This document shows positions 48,166-58,865 of a stretch of 64,000 nt of DNA, in pieces. The DNA is from Malaya genurostris (lineage: Eukaryota; Arthropoda; Insecta; Diptera; Culicidae). The translations under genes were made by a program, and so were the position numbers. The notes under the pieces are model-generated. The model was not told the origin of the DNA and made no database searches. It saw only the letters and a list, made by a program, of their open reading frames with translations. The stretch covers positions 100,667,198 to 100,731,197 of the forward strand of contig NC_080572.1 of NCBI RefSeq assembly GCF_030247185.1, read 5' to 3'. The stretch's first letter is position 1, and each line of letters starts with the position of its first letter.

Positions 48166-48650
48166 TTGTCGTGAATACGACTTACTTTACTATGAGGTTC
48201 CTTTTCAAAATTAGCCATACGGAAGAATGGGCAGAACTTAGTCGTGAATATCTTGACTTGTATTAATGGCAGCAACATAATTCTTTCACTATTTCATCAA
48301 AAATATGATCAGGAATTTAGAATAATATTTTGAACAGTGTGAGATAACCACAAACAACTCAAAAATTAAGTTTTCCGAAAATTTTGAAACAACGCGGAAA
48401 ACTCTTTACTTTTGCTTGGGTTTTTCGCGCAAGGACGACGATTTTGAGATAGTCAGGCACATATCTTCAACTGACTGCTTATAAAAGGGGAACCGTGGTC
48501 GAAAATCGATCATTTCTTCTTGTGCGTTGGATGAAAGAAGACGTCGGGGCGAGAAGAAACATTCAAACAGCGGCACGGAGAGCGCACCTTCTGCGTGGTT
48601 GAAAACCTCTAACGCTCAGCTCGTAGCTCTCATTTGCTTTCCGATCGTCG
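48166..48650 (+). mobile_element. GTCGTGAATACGAC element, copy 1, right side replaced by a microsatellite
   Basis: Starts GTCGTGAATACGACTTAC after a run of T. It matches 54091-54575 almost base for base, including a TATA box (48480-48487) and a small frame from ATG 48531 (MKEDVGARRNIQTAARRAHL...). Similarity ends at the (TC)n(TA)n(GA)n tract. Confidence 0.7.
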
Positions 48651-48654
48651 TATA

Positions 48655-48893
<239 letters not shown>

Positions 48894-49019
48894 AATTAAA
48901 ATTATCATATATTTGATCATACAAGAAAGATTATTTAAATGTTCTGTAGACTCTGTAAAGAAAATTAAACAATCATTATAAAATCACTTATTATATTTAT
49001 ATTATATTTAAAAACTAAC

Positions 49020-49510
49020 CAATTCTCGGCAGCGAAACCAGCTTCACCCTGCGTCTGATTTGCCGTCCGAACGCCAGAAAGCTCCGCCCTAGCCTTTTGA
49101 ATTTGATTGAATCCTTTTTCTAGAATTAAATCGGTATGAATTACTTCAATTTCAAAATTTATTAGAGCTACTTACAATTTGATCAGAATCCAATTGTTGC
49201 CGCCGTTTCCGCTGCTGTTGCCGTTGGTGCGTCTGTTATTGCCGTTGTCGCGGTTGTGGCTGTTGCCGTTGTTCTGTTGTAGTTGTATCTGTAGCGGCTG
49301 TTGTAGTGGGTGTTGCAACCATGGCTGTTGCTGTTGCTGCAGCCATTGCCACTGATGTCACGGATGCATAGCTTGCATCGGCTGTATTTGCAGAAGCGGT
49401 TGATATAAGTGATGTTGTTGTAATTGTAAGTTATGTTGGTATATTTGATATTCCAACGACGATGGTGGTGTGGGTGGTGGTAGTGGTAGTGGTGGTGTTT
49501 GTTCCAACAT
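49020..49510 (-). pseudogene. Candidate Gln/Asn-rich (opa-repeat) coding exons with an in-frame stop
   Basis: From ATG 49510 the minus strand reads MLEQTPPLPLPPPTPPSSLE, then QHNLQLQQHHLYQPLLQIQP and, after a TGA at 49358-49360, WQWLQQQQQPWLQHPLQQPL and an Asn/Gly-rich stretch. The exon ends at a strong donor GTAAGT (49175). After a 56-base intron a second open stretch follows (KKDSIKFKRLGRSFLAFG...), but it is out of phase with the first. CAG/CAA-rich exons are common in insect transcription factors. With a stop and a phase problem this may be a pseudogene, an assembly error or non-coding opa repeat. Confidence 0.3.
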
Positions 49511-49677
49511 TTTTTCTATAATGGTACATCAATATTTTGTCGTGAAAACTATAAACACTAATGAACTATTTCATGAGTTTATACCCTGATTATTGCAACA
49601 TAGCAGTCGGTGTTGAACAGTCGTTCGCACCGAACGCGTATAGCTCTTGGCTCCTGGAAATTTTTTCTGGCTACCTA

Positions 49678-49928
49678 CACTCTTAGAAAAAATGAAATTT
49701 ACGCTTGACGTAACACCAAGTATGCCGTAATTTCTTCGGCTATGACACAATATTACATCTACTAACATGTGATCATAACTGTTGCGTCTGTATCGATGTA
49801 AATTTCAGCTAAATCAACTGTGAAGGTAATGATATGACTAATCTTTACATGCTTTGTATTGTGAATGTAAGTGAATCGCGACGCTCCTTTTATGTGCATC
49901 TATAAAGATGTAACATTTTCTAAGTGTG
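49678..49928. mobile_element. MITE, 251 bp, TA-flanked
   Basis: Ends CACTCTTAGAAAAAATG and CATTTTCTAAGTGTG are imperfect inverted repeats with TA on both sides. It ends immediately before the Jockey-type LINE 5' region. Confidence 0.6.
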
Positions 49929-49949
49929 TAGAGTTTCATTGATTCAAGG

Positions 49950-50210
49950 CTTTAGTCTTTTTCGAGGCTACCTGAATCACCATTAGTCTTTTCAAAGACT
50001 AACAATTAGTCAGTCTTTCTCAAGGCTATACAAACAGTGATTTTTTAATATAATCAGTCTTTTTCAAGACTAAGAAATTAATTTGCCTTTTTTAAGGCTT
50101 GCTATTCAAAGAACTATTCTTCGAACTAATCAGTCTTTATTAAGACTACCACAAAATCAGTTTTTATCAAGACTTTTCCAAACTAGGAGTCTAATCGAAG
50201 ACTAATTTAG
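49950..50210 (+). repeat. Array of short AGTCTT...AAGACT hairpins
   Basis: At least seven small hairpins of the type AGTCTTTTTCAAGACT, with compensating variants such as GCCTTTTTTAAGGC and AGTCTTTATTAAGACT, spaced roughly 30-45 bases. They lie in the 5' region of the ORF starting at 50249. Confidence 0.8.
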
Positions 50211-50248
50211 CCTAGTTAATTTAATTCCAAATCTCATTTATTTCAAAA

Positions 50249-51001
50249 ATGCCTGCGTCCAATCGGAAAGGCAACAAGCCTAAGGCTAAAAATAATTCAA
50301 TACGGAGTAAATCACAATCCGTTATTCAACATTTTTCTAATAACATTCACGATCTTCTAAAATCTGAATGTATAAAGAAAAGACAACGGCTGGATTTCCC
50401 TTCCGTTGATTCTATGCCGTCTAACAATATTTACGATATTCTTCCTGAATCCGATTGTAGCGACGTAGAAGAAAATTCTTCAAAAAATCCTAAAATGGAC
50501 GCTTGTCGTTCTGGGAAGAAACAACAATCTATGCCACCAGTGACGGTGATGATTTCCGACTTCAAAGCATTCCGAACTGAGCTTTCTACTTTTCTCCCGG
50601 AAGTAAAAGTCTCATTTCAAATCGGACGAAGAGGAGAATGTCGAGTCTTGGTTGATGGATTGGAAGATTATGAACGTCTTATCCGATATTTACCCCAGAA
50701 ACTTCATAAATTCTATTCATATGATAAATCAGACGGACCCTTTAAGGCAGTCTTGAACGGCTTATCAAATGTTCGAAGTAGTGATGAAATTAAAAATGAA
50801 CTAAAAGAATTGCTAGGGTTGGTTTTGTTTTTAAATTCGAAGCTCAAACAAAATGATCCAAAATCATTTGCGTTTAGGTTTGTAGTCAAAATTAAACGAG
50901 ATATTATTATGTTGGACTTCTCACTTAGCATAATAAACCACAAAATTTCTATTCTAAATCTAGAAACGGCAATAAAAAACGATGTATTCTTGCATTCTTA
51001 A
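50249..51001 (+). CDS. ORF1 (gag-like) of a Jockey-clade LINE, truncated
   Basis: A 250-residue frame starts at a good ATG. The N-terminal ~110 residues are Ser/Lys/Asn-rich. A structured part follows: TVMISDFKAFRTELSTFLPE, then EDYERLIRYLPQ and FYSYDKSDGPFKAVLNGLSN with SDEIKNELKELLG. This resembles the region before the zinc knuckles in Jockey-type ORF1 proteins. After that the sequence no longer fits the family and no CCHC knuckles appear, so a frameshift or truncation is likely. ORF2 is absent: the LINE is cut at about 51050 by a GTCGTGAATACGAC element. Confidence 0.55.
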   Translation: MPASNRKGNKPKAKNNSIRSKSQSVIQHFSNNIHDLLKSECIKKRQRLDFPSVDSMPSNNIYDILPESDCSDVEENSSKNPKMDACRSGKKQQSMPPVTVMISDFKAFRTELSTFLPEVKVSFQIGRRGECRVLVDGLEDYERLIRYLPQKLHKFYSYDKSDGPFKAVLNGLSNVRSSDEIKNELKELLGLVLFLNSKLKQNDPKSFAFRFVVKIKRDIIMLDFSLSIINHKISILNLETAIKNDVFLHS

Positions 51002-51054
51002 ATTCGGTAAGAATATTCCGAGAATGAAAACGCACTGAGCTGCAAAAATTATTT

Positions 51055-51713
51055 TTGTCGTGAATACGACTTACTTTACTATGGGGTGCCTTTTCAAAAT
51101 ATACCCTCTGAGAGAGTGATAAGTTTTTGATATCTCTTGTTGTATCTAACGAATCAACATAATTTTTTCTACACCCCATCGGAAATATGATCACAATTTT
51201 ATGATAAAATTTTCAGTTGTGTGACATAGTCTCAAATAATTCAAAATTAAACTTTTCTGAAAGGTTTGGTATAAACGAGTATCAAAGGGGATAATCCATA
51301 AGGCGCGTTTGCCTTGCTCGTAATTTTAAAGCTCATAGCTCAGTGATCTGTGAAAGGATTTATATAATCTAACTACCAATAGAATCGAAATTTTTTAACT
51401 TAAACGTGTATAGCAAAAGCATTGAAGTATTTCAATAGTACACTATTGAAAAACCTGTCGCTTTTGACCCATGTCAACACCAGCCAATCAGAACGCGTTC
51501 TGGGGAAGAGAACAAAATATCTGCTGCTGTACAACAAATCGTTCGAGAAAAATATTCCGAAAAGTGTTGAATATCGTAGTGAGTTCCTCAATTTGGTCCT
51601 TCTGAATGCTAGAAACGAATCCCTAGAGCATATTAATAGTCTCTTTCAATAAATTATGCAAATCCGAAATGAAATAATCGACATTAAAATTCTGTATGCG
51701 TCTATTTTTATAG
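51055..51713 (+). mobile_element. GTCGTGAATACGAC element, type 2, copy 1
   Basis: Starts GTCGTGAATACGACTTAC and matches 56073-56745 closely over its whole length. Inside are TTTCAATAGT-AC-ACTATTGAAA (a 10-bp hairpin at 51430-51451) and a CCAAT-type box (CAGCCAATCAGAACG). The open frame 51422-51652 (from a non-ATG start) includes VEYRSEFLNLVLLNARNE. A diverged relative of the middle part is at 53095-53230. Confidence 0.65.
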
Positions 51714-53095
51714 CCCACACTTTACCCTATATTTCCGGATCCGGATAAAATTCAGGAATTACGTATTGGACCACAGGACCTTTCATTTGAACCTAAGTTT
51801 GTGAAAATCGGTCGCGCCATCTATGAGAAAAGTTAGGACACATATTTTTATTTTTTTGCACATTTTACCCCATAACTCCAGAAGTCGGATCCAAAAATTA
51901 TTCAGGAATTTTGTATGGAACCACAAGACCGTTCATTTGAATCTAAGTTTGTGAATCGGTTCAGCCATCTCCGAGAAAAGTAAGTGCAAAAAAAAACGAT
52001 ACATACACACATACGCACATACACACACAGACATTTTGCGTACTCGACGAACTGAGTCGAATGGTATTTGACATTCGGCCCTCCGGGCCTCGGTTCAAAA
52101 GTCGGTTTTCACAGTGATTGCATAACCTTTCTATATGAGAAAGGCATAACCTGTTTTAATCCACGTTAAAAACCGTAATCAGAATACGAGAACCAGAATT
52201 GCCGGAATCGGATTGTTTGGTTTTCTATTGACAATGGATACCGATTGGAATAGTTTTGAGGCAAGCTAAGAAATTTTTTTAAGTGTTTTGTTTCGCCGCT
52301 TCAAGTGACGGTATCCAACTTTTAACACACTGCGCCATATAATTTCGGAACCGGAAGTCGGATCCAGATGAAGTTGGATGTTTTGTATAGGACCATGAGA
52401 CCTTTCATTTGAATCTAGGCTTGTTAAAATCGGTCTCGCCATCTCTGAGAAAAGTGAGGAAGTAATTTGAAATTAGAATTTTTTCACTAATTACCCTGTA
52501 AAGGCAAACATTTTTTTTTGAGATGACACTAAATTTTGACGTTTAATGCAATTCTAAGACGTTTGACATCAAAAAAAAAAATTCGATTTCGGAAATCTCA
52601 TGTACTACCTCCCCCTATGGTGATTTTTCGAAAATTTTAAAACCTTAACCGCCGGGTTGCCCTTACCCATATCTGATATAGCTCAAATTTTGCATGGGGA
52701 CTTTTTTCGAGGTGCTTAAACTTTGGAACAATAGTGCTTTACGAAATTAGAGGTGATCCCAAAATATTGGCACCCTTATATACATTAGAGCGGTAATACC
52801 ATTATATCTTCGGAACCAAAAGTCACAGCCATTTGGTCTTCGTACTTGATCAATGATCCGATAGTAGCTTTCAAACGAGCATAAGTTTGTTAAAATCGGT
52901 TCAGCCATCTCTGAGAAAATTGAGCGTGTAAAGATATTTTCGAAAAGTTCACACACAAACAGACATTTTTCGATCTCGTCGAACTGAATCGAATGGTATA
53001 TAACACTATGGGTCTCCGAGGCACCGTTCGAAAGTCGATTTTTCCAGCAATTCTAATATCTTTCTATAGAGAAAGGCGAATAGCCGCGTAACCTT
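51714..53095. repeat. Dispersed R3-family repeats, no gene
   Basis: Repeated blocks (CACTTTACCCTATATTTCCG, GACCTTTCATTTGAA, GTTCAGCCATCTCCGAGAAA), CA microsatellite traces and the CTCGGCCC-type motif occur twice (near 52020-52090 and 52960-53020). AGAAAGGCATAACCTGTTTT near 52140 is a junction of R3-type ends. Confidence 0.6.
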
Positions 53096-53231
53096 TTCCA
53101 GTCATAATTTGGAACGTTATTAACTCAGTGATTTGTTGATGGATTGATATAATTTAACAACCAATCGATTCAGAAACTTTTAACTTAAACGAATATTTCA
53201 ATACTATTGAAAAATTGGTTAGAATTGACCT

Positions 53232-53590
53232 ATGTTTGCATTAACCAATCATAGAAGAGTAAATGATATCATATTGTTGATTTTTAGTGCACGGCGGACT
53301 ATTTACTGCACGAAAGAGAGAATGGTGAAAATGAATAATAATCGTAGAGAACCCGAATCTACTAATGCATTCTTCGCTGCTGGTCTACATCGTGACTGTT
53401 CGTTTTATACATTCGTTTGTCTTTCGTTCATTTACTTCACTCTTCGAATTGGTTCGAGTAGCGTCACTGCGATGATCGTTGGATTCCATTTTTCGCGAAG
53501 CATTCCTCATTTAATTCATTCATCATATCTCGTGAGGTTACAGCGATGGGGGAGTACTGGGATATGGTTCATCACACACAAATTAGACTA
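53232..53590 (+). other. Unassigned open frame in repeat-rich DNA
   Basis: A frame runs from 53232 to 53633 (133 codons) but continues into the TIR end at 53596 and has no recognisable motif. I do not regard it as a gene. Confidence 0.2.
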
Positions 53591-53595
53591 TGGTA

Positions 53596-53675
53596 GAGGA
53601 GAGTGTTCGGTTACCGGCACCCTTTTATTTTAAGCTTATAATTTCTGACTAAGTGCACATTAAGCGGACATACAC
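53596..53675 (+). mobile_element. Single end of the GTGTTCGGTTACCGGCACCC element family
   Basis: About 80 bases after a TA match the left end of the element at 39611 (GAGTGTTCGGTTACCGGCAC, then AGTGCACATTAAGCGGACAT). The rest of the element is missing. Confidence 0.6.
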
Positions 53676-53936
53676 ACTTTAAACTGATTCTCGAGCTCGG
53701 CATTTTGAAATGCCGAAGTTGATCGGCAACACGACCTTTTACTGATTGTTCAGTAACCAACATGGTCTATTCCGAAATTCGTTGAAGTAATATGCTGATC
53801 TCTCAGTAAAGCGCGTACTTTTGCCGAACCTCATTTTACGCGCCTTATATATGTATATATGTATTCATGTAGACACGTATTCGTGCTTATATTTGTATAT
53901 CTTTATATATACACGTATAAAAATCTATTACCGGTA

Positions 53937-54086
53937 CCATGATTTTTAAATCATGAAATCATGAACCATGCCTTCTCATGAAATTTCATAAGCAAAATGA
54001 AAGATATCATGAAAATTTTCATGAAAAATGTTTTATTTTGCATGATACCAATCATTTTGCTCATGAAATCATGATTTATTTAGGCG
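53937..54086. repeat. TCATGA-rich palindromic cluster
   Basis: About ten TCATGA/ATCATG palindromes in 150 bp, with overlapping hairpins such as TCATGAAAATTTTCATGA. The block ends where the GTCGTGAATACGAC element starts. Confidence 0.75.
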
Positions 54087-54402
54087 TGATGTCGTGAATA
54101 CGACTTACTTTACTATGGGACGCCTTTTCAAAATTACCCATATGGAAGAATGGGCATAACTTAATCGTGAATATCTCGACTTGTAATAAAGGCAGCAACA
54201 TAATTCTTTAACTATTTCATCAAAAATTTGATCAGGAATTTAGGATAATATTTTGAACAGTGTGAGATAACCACAAACAACTCAAAAATTAAGTTTTCTA
54301 AAAATTTTAAAACAACGCGGAAAACTCTTTACTTTTGCTTGGGTTATTCGCGCAAGGACGACGATTTTGAGATAGTCAGGCACATATCTTCAACTGACTG
54401 CT

Positions 54403-54410
54403 TATAAAAG
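54403..54410 (+). promoter_or_regulatory. TATA box of the unit inside the 54.1-kb element
   Basis: TATAAAAG, preceded by ACTGACTGCT. It is conserved in copy 1 at 48480. The ATG follows about 45 bases downstream, as in short-leader genes. Confidence 0.5.
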
Positions 54411-54452
54411 GAAAACCGTGGTCGAAAATCGATCATTTCTTCTTGTGCGTTG

Positions 54453-54524
54453 GATGAAAGAAGACGTCGGGGCGAGAAGAAACATTCAAACAGCGGCACG
54501 GAGAGCGCACCTTCTGCGTGGTTA
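54453..54524 (+). pseudogene. Short frame with an H2B-like octapeptide
   Basis: The 23-codon frame after the TATA box contains RNIQTAAR followed by RAHLLRG. Histone H2B has REIQTAVRLLLPG at the equivalent place, so six of the first eight residues agree. The frame then stops and no further histone sequence is clear. The copy at 48531-48602 encodes the same peptide. Because I compared several frames and several histones by eye, this match could be chance. If real, it is a heavily decayed histone gene or retrocopy. Confidence 0.25.
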
Positions 54525-54736
54525 AAAACCTCAAAGGCTCAGGTCGTAGTTCTCATTTGCCTCCCGATCGTCAAGGCGAGAAGACGAATTAAACCAGTTT
54601 CGCATCATTTGGCACTGCGAGCGGATGTGTCGGTTTGTTCGCAAAGCTAGTTTCAATTCAAGCAAGAACGATTGCATCAGCTGCTGATGATTTGCATTAG
54701 TGAGAAAGAAAACAAGCAACGAAAAGTGGACAAGTC

Positions 54737-54752
54737 AGCCGTTCTAATGGCT
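54737..54752 (+). promoter_or_regulatory. Candidate histone-type 3' stem-loop (copy 2)
   Basis: AGCCGT-TCTA-ATGGCT: 6-bp stem including one G-T pair, loop UCUA. The downstream TAAAGAACTATTAAGAT is conserved with copies 1 and 3 and could be the purine-rich element bound by U7 snRNA. Confidence 0.35.
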
Positions 54753-55175
54753 CTAAATGTTATGTAAAGAACTATTAAGATTACTTCTTTGCAAATCGAA
54801 GGTAGAAATTAGAAATCATCAGTTTAGTGAAAATCCAAAATATTTGATTTGCTTCGTGCACTTTTCGCTGTGCGAAAATCGTTCGAGAAAAATGTTCCGA
54901 ACTGTGCTAAATTTCGTAGAGAATTCCACAATTTGGTCCTTCTAAAAGGCAGAAATGATCTCTGAACAGCACCTTGATAGTTTCTTTCAATGAAATATGC
55001 AAATCGGAAATGAGATAATCGACGTCAAAAATCGTTGAAAATTTTAGTAATGAAAAGGGGGAAAGTTTCGCTATTCACACAATCAATCAACTATCGATTC
55101 GAATTCGAAAGTGTAAAGAAATCGTGTCAGTTTTATTCGTATTCACGACATCCAGTTATGTCTCTGACATTACAC

Positions 55176-55844
55176 ACCCGTACTTTTTCAACAAAATGTT
55201 GGTGGCGTGATGTTCATAATGACATCAAGTTCACCAAGTAATTACTTTTGTCTCTGAAGCAACTTCCGTAATATGGACCTACATTCACTTCACTTGATTT
55301 CCACCGTGAAGTGATACCCATAATAAGGGTCACAGTCACTTCACTTGGTTTTCACCGTGTAGTGACACCGGTAATAAGGGCCACTGTATGCTTCGAGTCG
55401 TTGTCCTGCTGAGAAACGAATGAAACCCGTCAGGATAAGCGAAACCTCCAGATTTTCCGGACCGTCTGAATCGCATCATTTTTCGCGAGGCTTTCCGCTC
55501 AACCCCTCGGAAAACACTCACAGATCATAACATTACTTCCCCATGCTTCTCTGTGCCTTGGAGGTGAAGCTCCGTAAGAATTTTTATTCCTCCGCCTATT
55601 GATCTGTTTTTCTGAGCTTTCGGAGTTTTCTAAAATGCTCCTTGGCAAGTTTAAGGTTTTATTTGTTTGATAGTTAAACCGGTTCTATCGGGAAACTTTG
55701 CTACGAGATGGCGTCGAACAGTTCGACCGGCAACTGATAGCTGGAAGGGTTTTCACGGACAGTTACCTTAAGATCTTCGACAGCCAACTGATCCGAAAAT
55801 TTTAGGAATCTGAAGAATTTTTTCCGACAGAGTCTTTGCTGATA
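55176..55844. other. No recognised gene
   Basis: Sequence between two elements. Contains a direct repeat (TTCACTTCACTTG(A/G)TTT(C/T)CACCGTG near 55285 and 55333) but no gene. Confidence 0.4.
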
Positions 55845-56450
55845 AAGACTGTCCCAGAAAGTATGGACGCACTTTGATTTCGCTGTAAATAATTCACAAG
55901 TGTTAGATATTCAAATTTTCTTCGATATACTGATAATATTAAACTACAACAACAGAATATTATTCTCAACATTTGCTACTTAGTCATTGTAGACTAGCTG
56001 GAGAACCTTCTTGCAAACGTTCCTCATTAAATTCCGTACAGACTTCTTGGCGACAAGTTTTGACACTTTTGTCGTGAATACGACTTACTTTACTATGGGG
56101 TGCCTTTTCAAAATTTACCCTCCGAGAGAGTGATAAGTTTTTGATCGTGAATATCTATTGTTGTATCTAATGAATAAACATAATTTTTGCTACATGCCAT
56201 TGGAAATATGATCACACTTATATGATAATATTTTCAGTTTTGTGACATAGTCTCAAATAATTCAAAATTAAACTTTTCTGAAATGTTTGGTATAAACGAG
56301 TATCAAAGAGGATAATTCATAAGGCGCGTTTGCGTTTCTCGTATTTTGAAAGCTCATAGCTCAGTGATATGTGAAAGGATTTATATAATTTAACTACCAA
56401 TAGAATCGAGATTTTTCAATTTAAACGTGTATAGCAAAAGCATTGAAGTA

Positions 56451-56475
56451 TTTCAATAGTACACTATTGAAAAAC
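56451..56475. repeat. Conserved 10-bp hairpin in type 2 element
   Basis: TTTCAATAGT-AC-ACTATTGAAA, identical to 51430-51451. Confidence 0.8.
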
Positions 56476-57125
56476 CTGTCTCATTTGACCCATGTCAACA
56501 CCAGCCAATCAGAACGCGTTCTAAGGAAGAGAACAAAATATCTTCTGCTGTACAACAAATCGTTCTAGAAAAATGTTCCGAAAAGTGGTGAATATCGCAG
56601 TGAGTTCCTCAATTTGGTCCTTCTGAATGCTAGAAACGAATCCTTACAGCATATTGATAGTTGATTTCAATAAATTATGCAAATCCGAAATGAAAAATTC
56701 AACATGAAAATTCTGTATGCGGCTATTTTTATAGCCGTTAGGACCGCCCATTAGTGAAAAAGCTACAAACGAAATCACATAAAAGGAAATCTCTTAACAA
56801 AAATTGAATCAGTTTGGATTCTATCGCCCTTGCGAGCAGATGTGTTTTGTGTCGTCTGCACAGCTAGTTTCGCCAAATACAAATAATAATACCCCTAAGT
56901 CCCATATAAACGAATCGCCAATGTTTGGTTCACAGTATGAACAAGTAAGCCTAGCAAATATCTCCTTTTCGTTGCGATAGTGTGAAAATGTGAAAGGAGA
57001 TCGTTCTGGCAACGCTTTATGCTAGTTGCTACGGTGCAAAACAAACTTGTTTGTTTATCGTTGCTGTATTAAACTGCAACAATCAGTCTAAATATCGCCG
57101 GCTAATAAACCGAGAAGCTTTCGAA

Positions 57126-57230
57126 ATGGTGAGAAGTTGCTTAGTAGAGGGATGTGACACACAAACAGGGTTCCATCGACGACACGACCAGGCACTCCGA
57201 AGAAAAATTGGCAATGAATTTGTCTGTTAA
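57126..57230 (+). pseudogene. Short frame resembling a THAP domain start
   Basis: ATG 57126 opens a 34-codon frame: MVRSCLVEGC, then TGFHRRHDQALRRKIG and a stop. THAP zinc fingers, found in P-element-type transposases and host DNA-binding proteins, begin M-V-x-x-C-x-x-x-x-C and have an F-H-R. The later Cys and His ligands are missing. A part (GACGACACGACC) is repeated inverted near 58520. Weak. Confidence 0.2.
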
Positions 57231-57750
57231 CGATTCACCGCCAGTTACCGCAAATATAGCGACCCCTTGATAATGATAAAAATAATCTTCTTGAGCAACA
57301 CTGTTTAGGTTGCTACGAACTAGTTACCAAGGAGCTCCAAAGTAAATAAACAAACAATTTAAAAAAACGCAAAAGATACGCGAATGGTACACATTTTTAC
57401 AGATTTTGTTCAATATTTCAGTAACTTCTACTGTGAAATCCAAAGAAGGTCATCTTTCCATTGTACGCAATGGAAATGCTAAACAGTCAACATGTTCTAG
57501 CTGCAATGATTTCGTAAAAAATCAAATTCATGATCGAGAAATATAAACAATTTATCGATCGAGCATTTTTTAATGTTCTAACGGTAATGATGTAGAATAC
57601 GGATACAAAAATAAAAAATAAATTTGTTCCCGACGGTCTGGATTGAATCCTAGAATGTATCTAGGCCAACCCGCGCCCTGATTCAAACATAGGTTCCCCC
57701 ATTCTCGTTCGGTAGAATGGCGCTCCAATTTCGGGAAGGTCCCGCACGAC

Positions 57751-58112
57751 TAGAGATGGGCAATTCGTTCGCGAACGGTTCAAAAGAACTAGTTCTTTTG
57801 AAAGAATGAACGAGCTATAGTTCTTTTTTCGAGAACGGTAGTTTCTCAGTTCAAAGTCGAGGGATCTTTTTTTTCGTTTTTTAAGCTCGCTCAACCTTTT
57901 TTCAAGAACGGTACTAATAAGAAAGTTTCGTCACGAAACCTCAGTTCTATTTCGAGGGACCTTTTTTTCCTCGCTTAAGCTTACAAAAGTGAGTTCTCGT
58001 TCAGTCTTTGAACAAACAAACCAACTATGAAAAGAACGAACGAACTAGTTCTTTCAACAGAATTCTGCATCACTGAACGGTTCTTTAAAATGAACTGTTT
58101 TGCCCATCTCTA
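57751..58112. mobile_element. hAT-like MITE with perfect 8-bp duplication
   Basis: TIRs TAGAGATGGGCAA and TTGCCCATCTCTA are exact, and the 8-bp direct repeat CGCACGAC flanks them (57743-57750, 58113-58120). Eight-base duplications are typical of hAT elements. The 362-bp interior is made of GAACTAGTTCTTT-type palindromes and has no gene. Confidence 0.9.
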
Positions 58113-58849
58113 CGCACGACGGTTATTCAAGGTAGAACGTGTACAATCACTATCCTCCACAATACGGCCACTATGACCGGTACACGCTTGATAGTAGCTT
58201 CAAAAGAGAATGACGCATCGATCGGCGTGATTCACGAAATCACGTTCCGTATCATCGTACATAGGAGGTCCGAAAGAATCAGAAATCCACATTTCTACTG
58301 GTTCACAGAAACAATTTGTTTTTGTTTTGAGATTATTTATATAGTCCGTTCCATTAAAAAACATACGTAGCCATGGTTATGGTAACTGTTATCTAAAATC
58401 AACAGCTTTCTACTTTTGTTGCCAGTTTCAATAGATTTTCAAGCAACTTCGTTTTGACATTACCAGTTACTGAGGGGTAGTTAAATTTTCGATACAGTTT
58501 AAATAGACGAGTGGCAGGTCGTGTCGTCGGTTCCATAGTTTTCCTAAGGATCAAAATATGTAAGCAACATGTTTACATATTTTTCACTATAATAAACAGT
58601 AACTATAGTGAACTTGTTCTTACCTTTCAGTGTTGCTAGTTTTATAGGAAATTCGTTAAAGTACATTGTCACTCTGACAGTGTATCATGACAATGTACCG
58701 CACGATGCAAAATGTGTCCTTAAAAATTTGTCGGAGTACTCCGTATTATAATTTGTATTTGGTTTCGCTTTCGACAAGAGCGATTACGTCACAGCTGCCA
58801 GTCATTAGCATTGATGAAAAAACAACGGTGGAGAGCATTACACAAAATC

Positions 58850-58865
58850 AGCCGTTCTAATGGCT
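58850..58865 (+). promoter_or_regulatory. Candidate histone-type 3' stem-loop (copy 3)
   Basis: Identical 16-base hairpin to copy 2, preceded by ACACAAAATC and followed by CTAAAAGTTTTCTAAAGAAC. Confidence 0.35.

Larger units (their letters stand above)
54091..55175 (+). mobile_element. GTCGTGAATACGAC element carrying a histone-like transcription unit
   Basis: The left end GTCGTGAATACGA is the reverse complement of TCGTATTCACGAC near the right end (55137-55150). The next right-hand sequence, ATCCAGTTATGTCTCTGACA, is shared with the element ending at 59141, so the true end lies a little beyond. In order inside: TATA box (54403-54410), a 23-codon frame from ATG 54453, a candidate histone stem-loop (54737-54752) and a 3' block with ATGTTCCGAA...TTTGGTCCTTCT that is also in the type 2 copies. 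It encodes no transposase. Confidence 0.55.

Noticed and set aside
53232..53633. 133-codon frame as a host gene
   Set aside because: Reads through into a transposon end and has no family motif.
54450..54650. 66-codon frame MDERRRRGEKKHSN... as a histone H2A or H2A.Z relative
   Set aside because: It opens with TTG rather than ATG. I could line it up with both the N-terminal and the C-terminal half of H2A, which shows that such by-eye alignments are not specific. Only the shorter ATG frame with RNIQTAAR is kept, with low confidence.
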